A stretch of DNA of 64,000 nt from RYN-230 sp963837335 (lineage in GTDB: Bacteria > Actinomycetota > Actinomycetes > Streptosporangiales > Streptosporangiaceae), in assembly GCA_963837335.1 (NCBI GenBank), contig CAWINS010000045.1, forward strand, positions 1-64,000, given 5' to 3'. Under the pieces are notes generated by a model. It ran no database searches. It saw only the letters and a list, made by a program, of their open reading frames with translations, and was not told where the DNA came from. Within the stretch, counting starts at the first letter, position 1; each line of letters opens with the position of its first letter. A program made the position numbers and the translations under genes. Positions 63,462-64,000 of this stretch are shown piece after piece.

Positions 63462-64000
63462 ATGGAAGAAGGGCTGTGGTACCGGCGGCGCCCGTTCGCC
63501 GTGGAGGTGGCGGTCGCCACGTGGTACCGGCGGCACTGGTTCGCCGTGGACGTGGCGCTCGCCGTGTTCTTCGTGCTGCTCGACACCGGGGCGACGCTCG
63601 TGGGCGCCTCGTGGTGGCCGGTCCACCCGAGTCCGCTGGCCTGGAGCCTGCTGGCCCTGCAGGCGGCGGCCGTCGCCTCGCTGGTCGTCCGGCGCCGGGC
63701 GCCGCTGCTGGTGATCGCGATCCTGGGCGGGTTCACGCTCGGCGGTGACCCTGCTGATCTGGCCGGCCGGCGCGCTGGTGCCCGCGCACCCCGGCAACCT
63801 GTGGGCCCCGTTCGGCACGATCCTGGCGTCCTACGGGCCCTTCTACTATCGCGAGAACCGGCGGACGGCCTTCCTCGCGGTCGCCCTGCTCACGGTGATC
63901 GTGGCCCGGCCGTGGCAGCCATCAGCCATCGTCATCACCGTCGCCGTGCTGCGCACCGCGGTCGGGCCGCTGCTGGCCCTGTACTTCGGGGCCCGCCGGT
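63462..64000 (+). CDS. N-terminal membrane domain of a probable sensor histidine kinase (partial, frameshifted)
   Basis: ATG 63462 opens MEEGLWYRRRPFAVEVAVAT, followed by membrane segments (WFAVDVALAVFFVLLDTGAT, LAWSLLALQAAAVASLVVRR, APLLVIAILGGFTLG). A one-base shift near 63745 leads to VTLLIWPAGALVPAHPGN, LWAPFGTILASYGPFYYREN and RRTAFLAVALLTVIVA. This four-to-six-helix layout is that of NarL-partner histidine kinases in actinomycetes, but the catalytic part lies beyond the window. The WYRRRPFAVEVAVA/WYRRHWFAVDVALA pair is an internal 16-codon duplication at the start. The function is tentative. Confidence 0.55.
   Translation, partial: MEEGLWYRRRPFAVEVAVATWYRRHWFAVDVALAVFFVLLDTGATLVGASWWPVHPSPLAWSLLALQAAAVASLVVRRRAPLLVIAILGGFTLGGDPADLAGRRAGARAPRQPVGPVRHDPGVLRALLLSREPADGLPRGRPAHGDRGPAVAAISHRHHRRRAAHRGRAAAGPVLRGPP

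Overview
The window is very GC-rich DNA from an actinomycete. The evidence is strong third-position GC bias, many GTG starts, stop/start overlaps, and families typical of Actinobacteria: DUF2332, SAV2177/DUF574-type methyltransferases, F420-type luciferase-like oxidoreductases, a Ser/Thr kinase with WD40 repeats, and mycofactocin genes. Genus-level placement is not possible from sequence reading alone. No rRNA, tRNA, CRISPR array, phage or insertion sequence was seen.

The centrepiece is an extended mycofactocin locus. On the minus strand from 32511 down to 17177 lie mftA (a 52-residue precursor ending IDGMCGVY), mftB, the radical-SAM gene mftC, an Old-Yellow-Enzyme-type FMN/Fe-S/FAD oxidoreductase, four intact mycofactocin-type short-chain dehydrogenases plus a decayed fifth, a MoxR-type AAA ATPase, a VWA-domain protein, a second OYE-type oxidoreductase, mftE (creatininase-like peptidase), another SDR, the glycosyltransferase mftF and a small quinol-monooxygenase-like protein. 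The TetR regulator mftR is divergent at 32728. MftA, B, C, E and F build, mature and glycosylate the peptide-derived redox cofactor; the SDRs are expected to bind NAD tightly and hand electrons to it. No mftD is present here. The MoxR/VWA pair inside the operon is its least explained part.

Left flank (1-17050): an amidohydrolase fragment, a DUF2332 protein, DMT and APC transporters, an MBL hydrolase with a TetR regulator, an acyl-CoA dehydrogenase, an AMACR/CaiB-type enzyme, then an exopolysaccharide-like set (broken GH16, broken GT39 with a huge low-complexity N-terminus, a cellulose-synthase-like GT2 enzyme, a nucleotide-sugar epimerase-like SDR).

Right flank: a periplasmic-binding-fold protein with no evident signal peptide, two methyltransferases, and an acyl-CoA cluster (36438-47325) of ligase, biotin-dependent carboxylase beta and alpha subunits, enoyl-CoA hydratase, an AtuA-family protein, TetR and LLM oxidoreductase that resembles acyclic-terpene/branched-acid catabolism. 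After it come a broken kinase-WD40 gene, an SGNH protein, a sensor kinase/response regulator/DUF4097-like operon divergent from a MacB/FtsX-type ABC transporter, a MarR-controlled oxidoreductase, a GNAT protein, an ABC-2 exporter with a YceI protein, and the start of a membrane sensor cut by the window edge.

Two window-wide features matter. First, at least ten genes carry single-base frameshifts, at least one of them at a G run, so sequencing or assembly error is likely for many. Second, 15-bp tandem repeats recur at six places, often at start codons or stop/start junctions, and lengthen protein N-termini or linkers.
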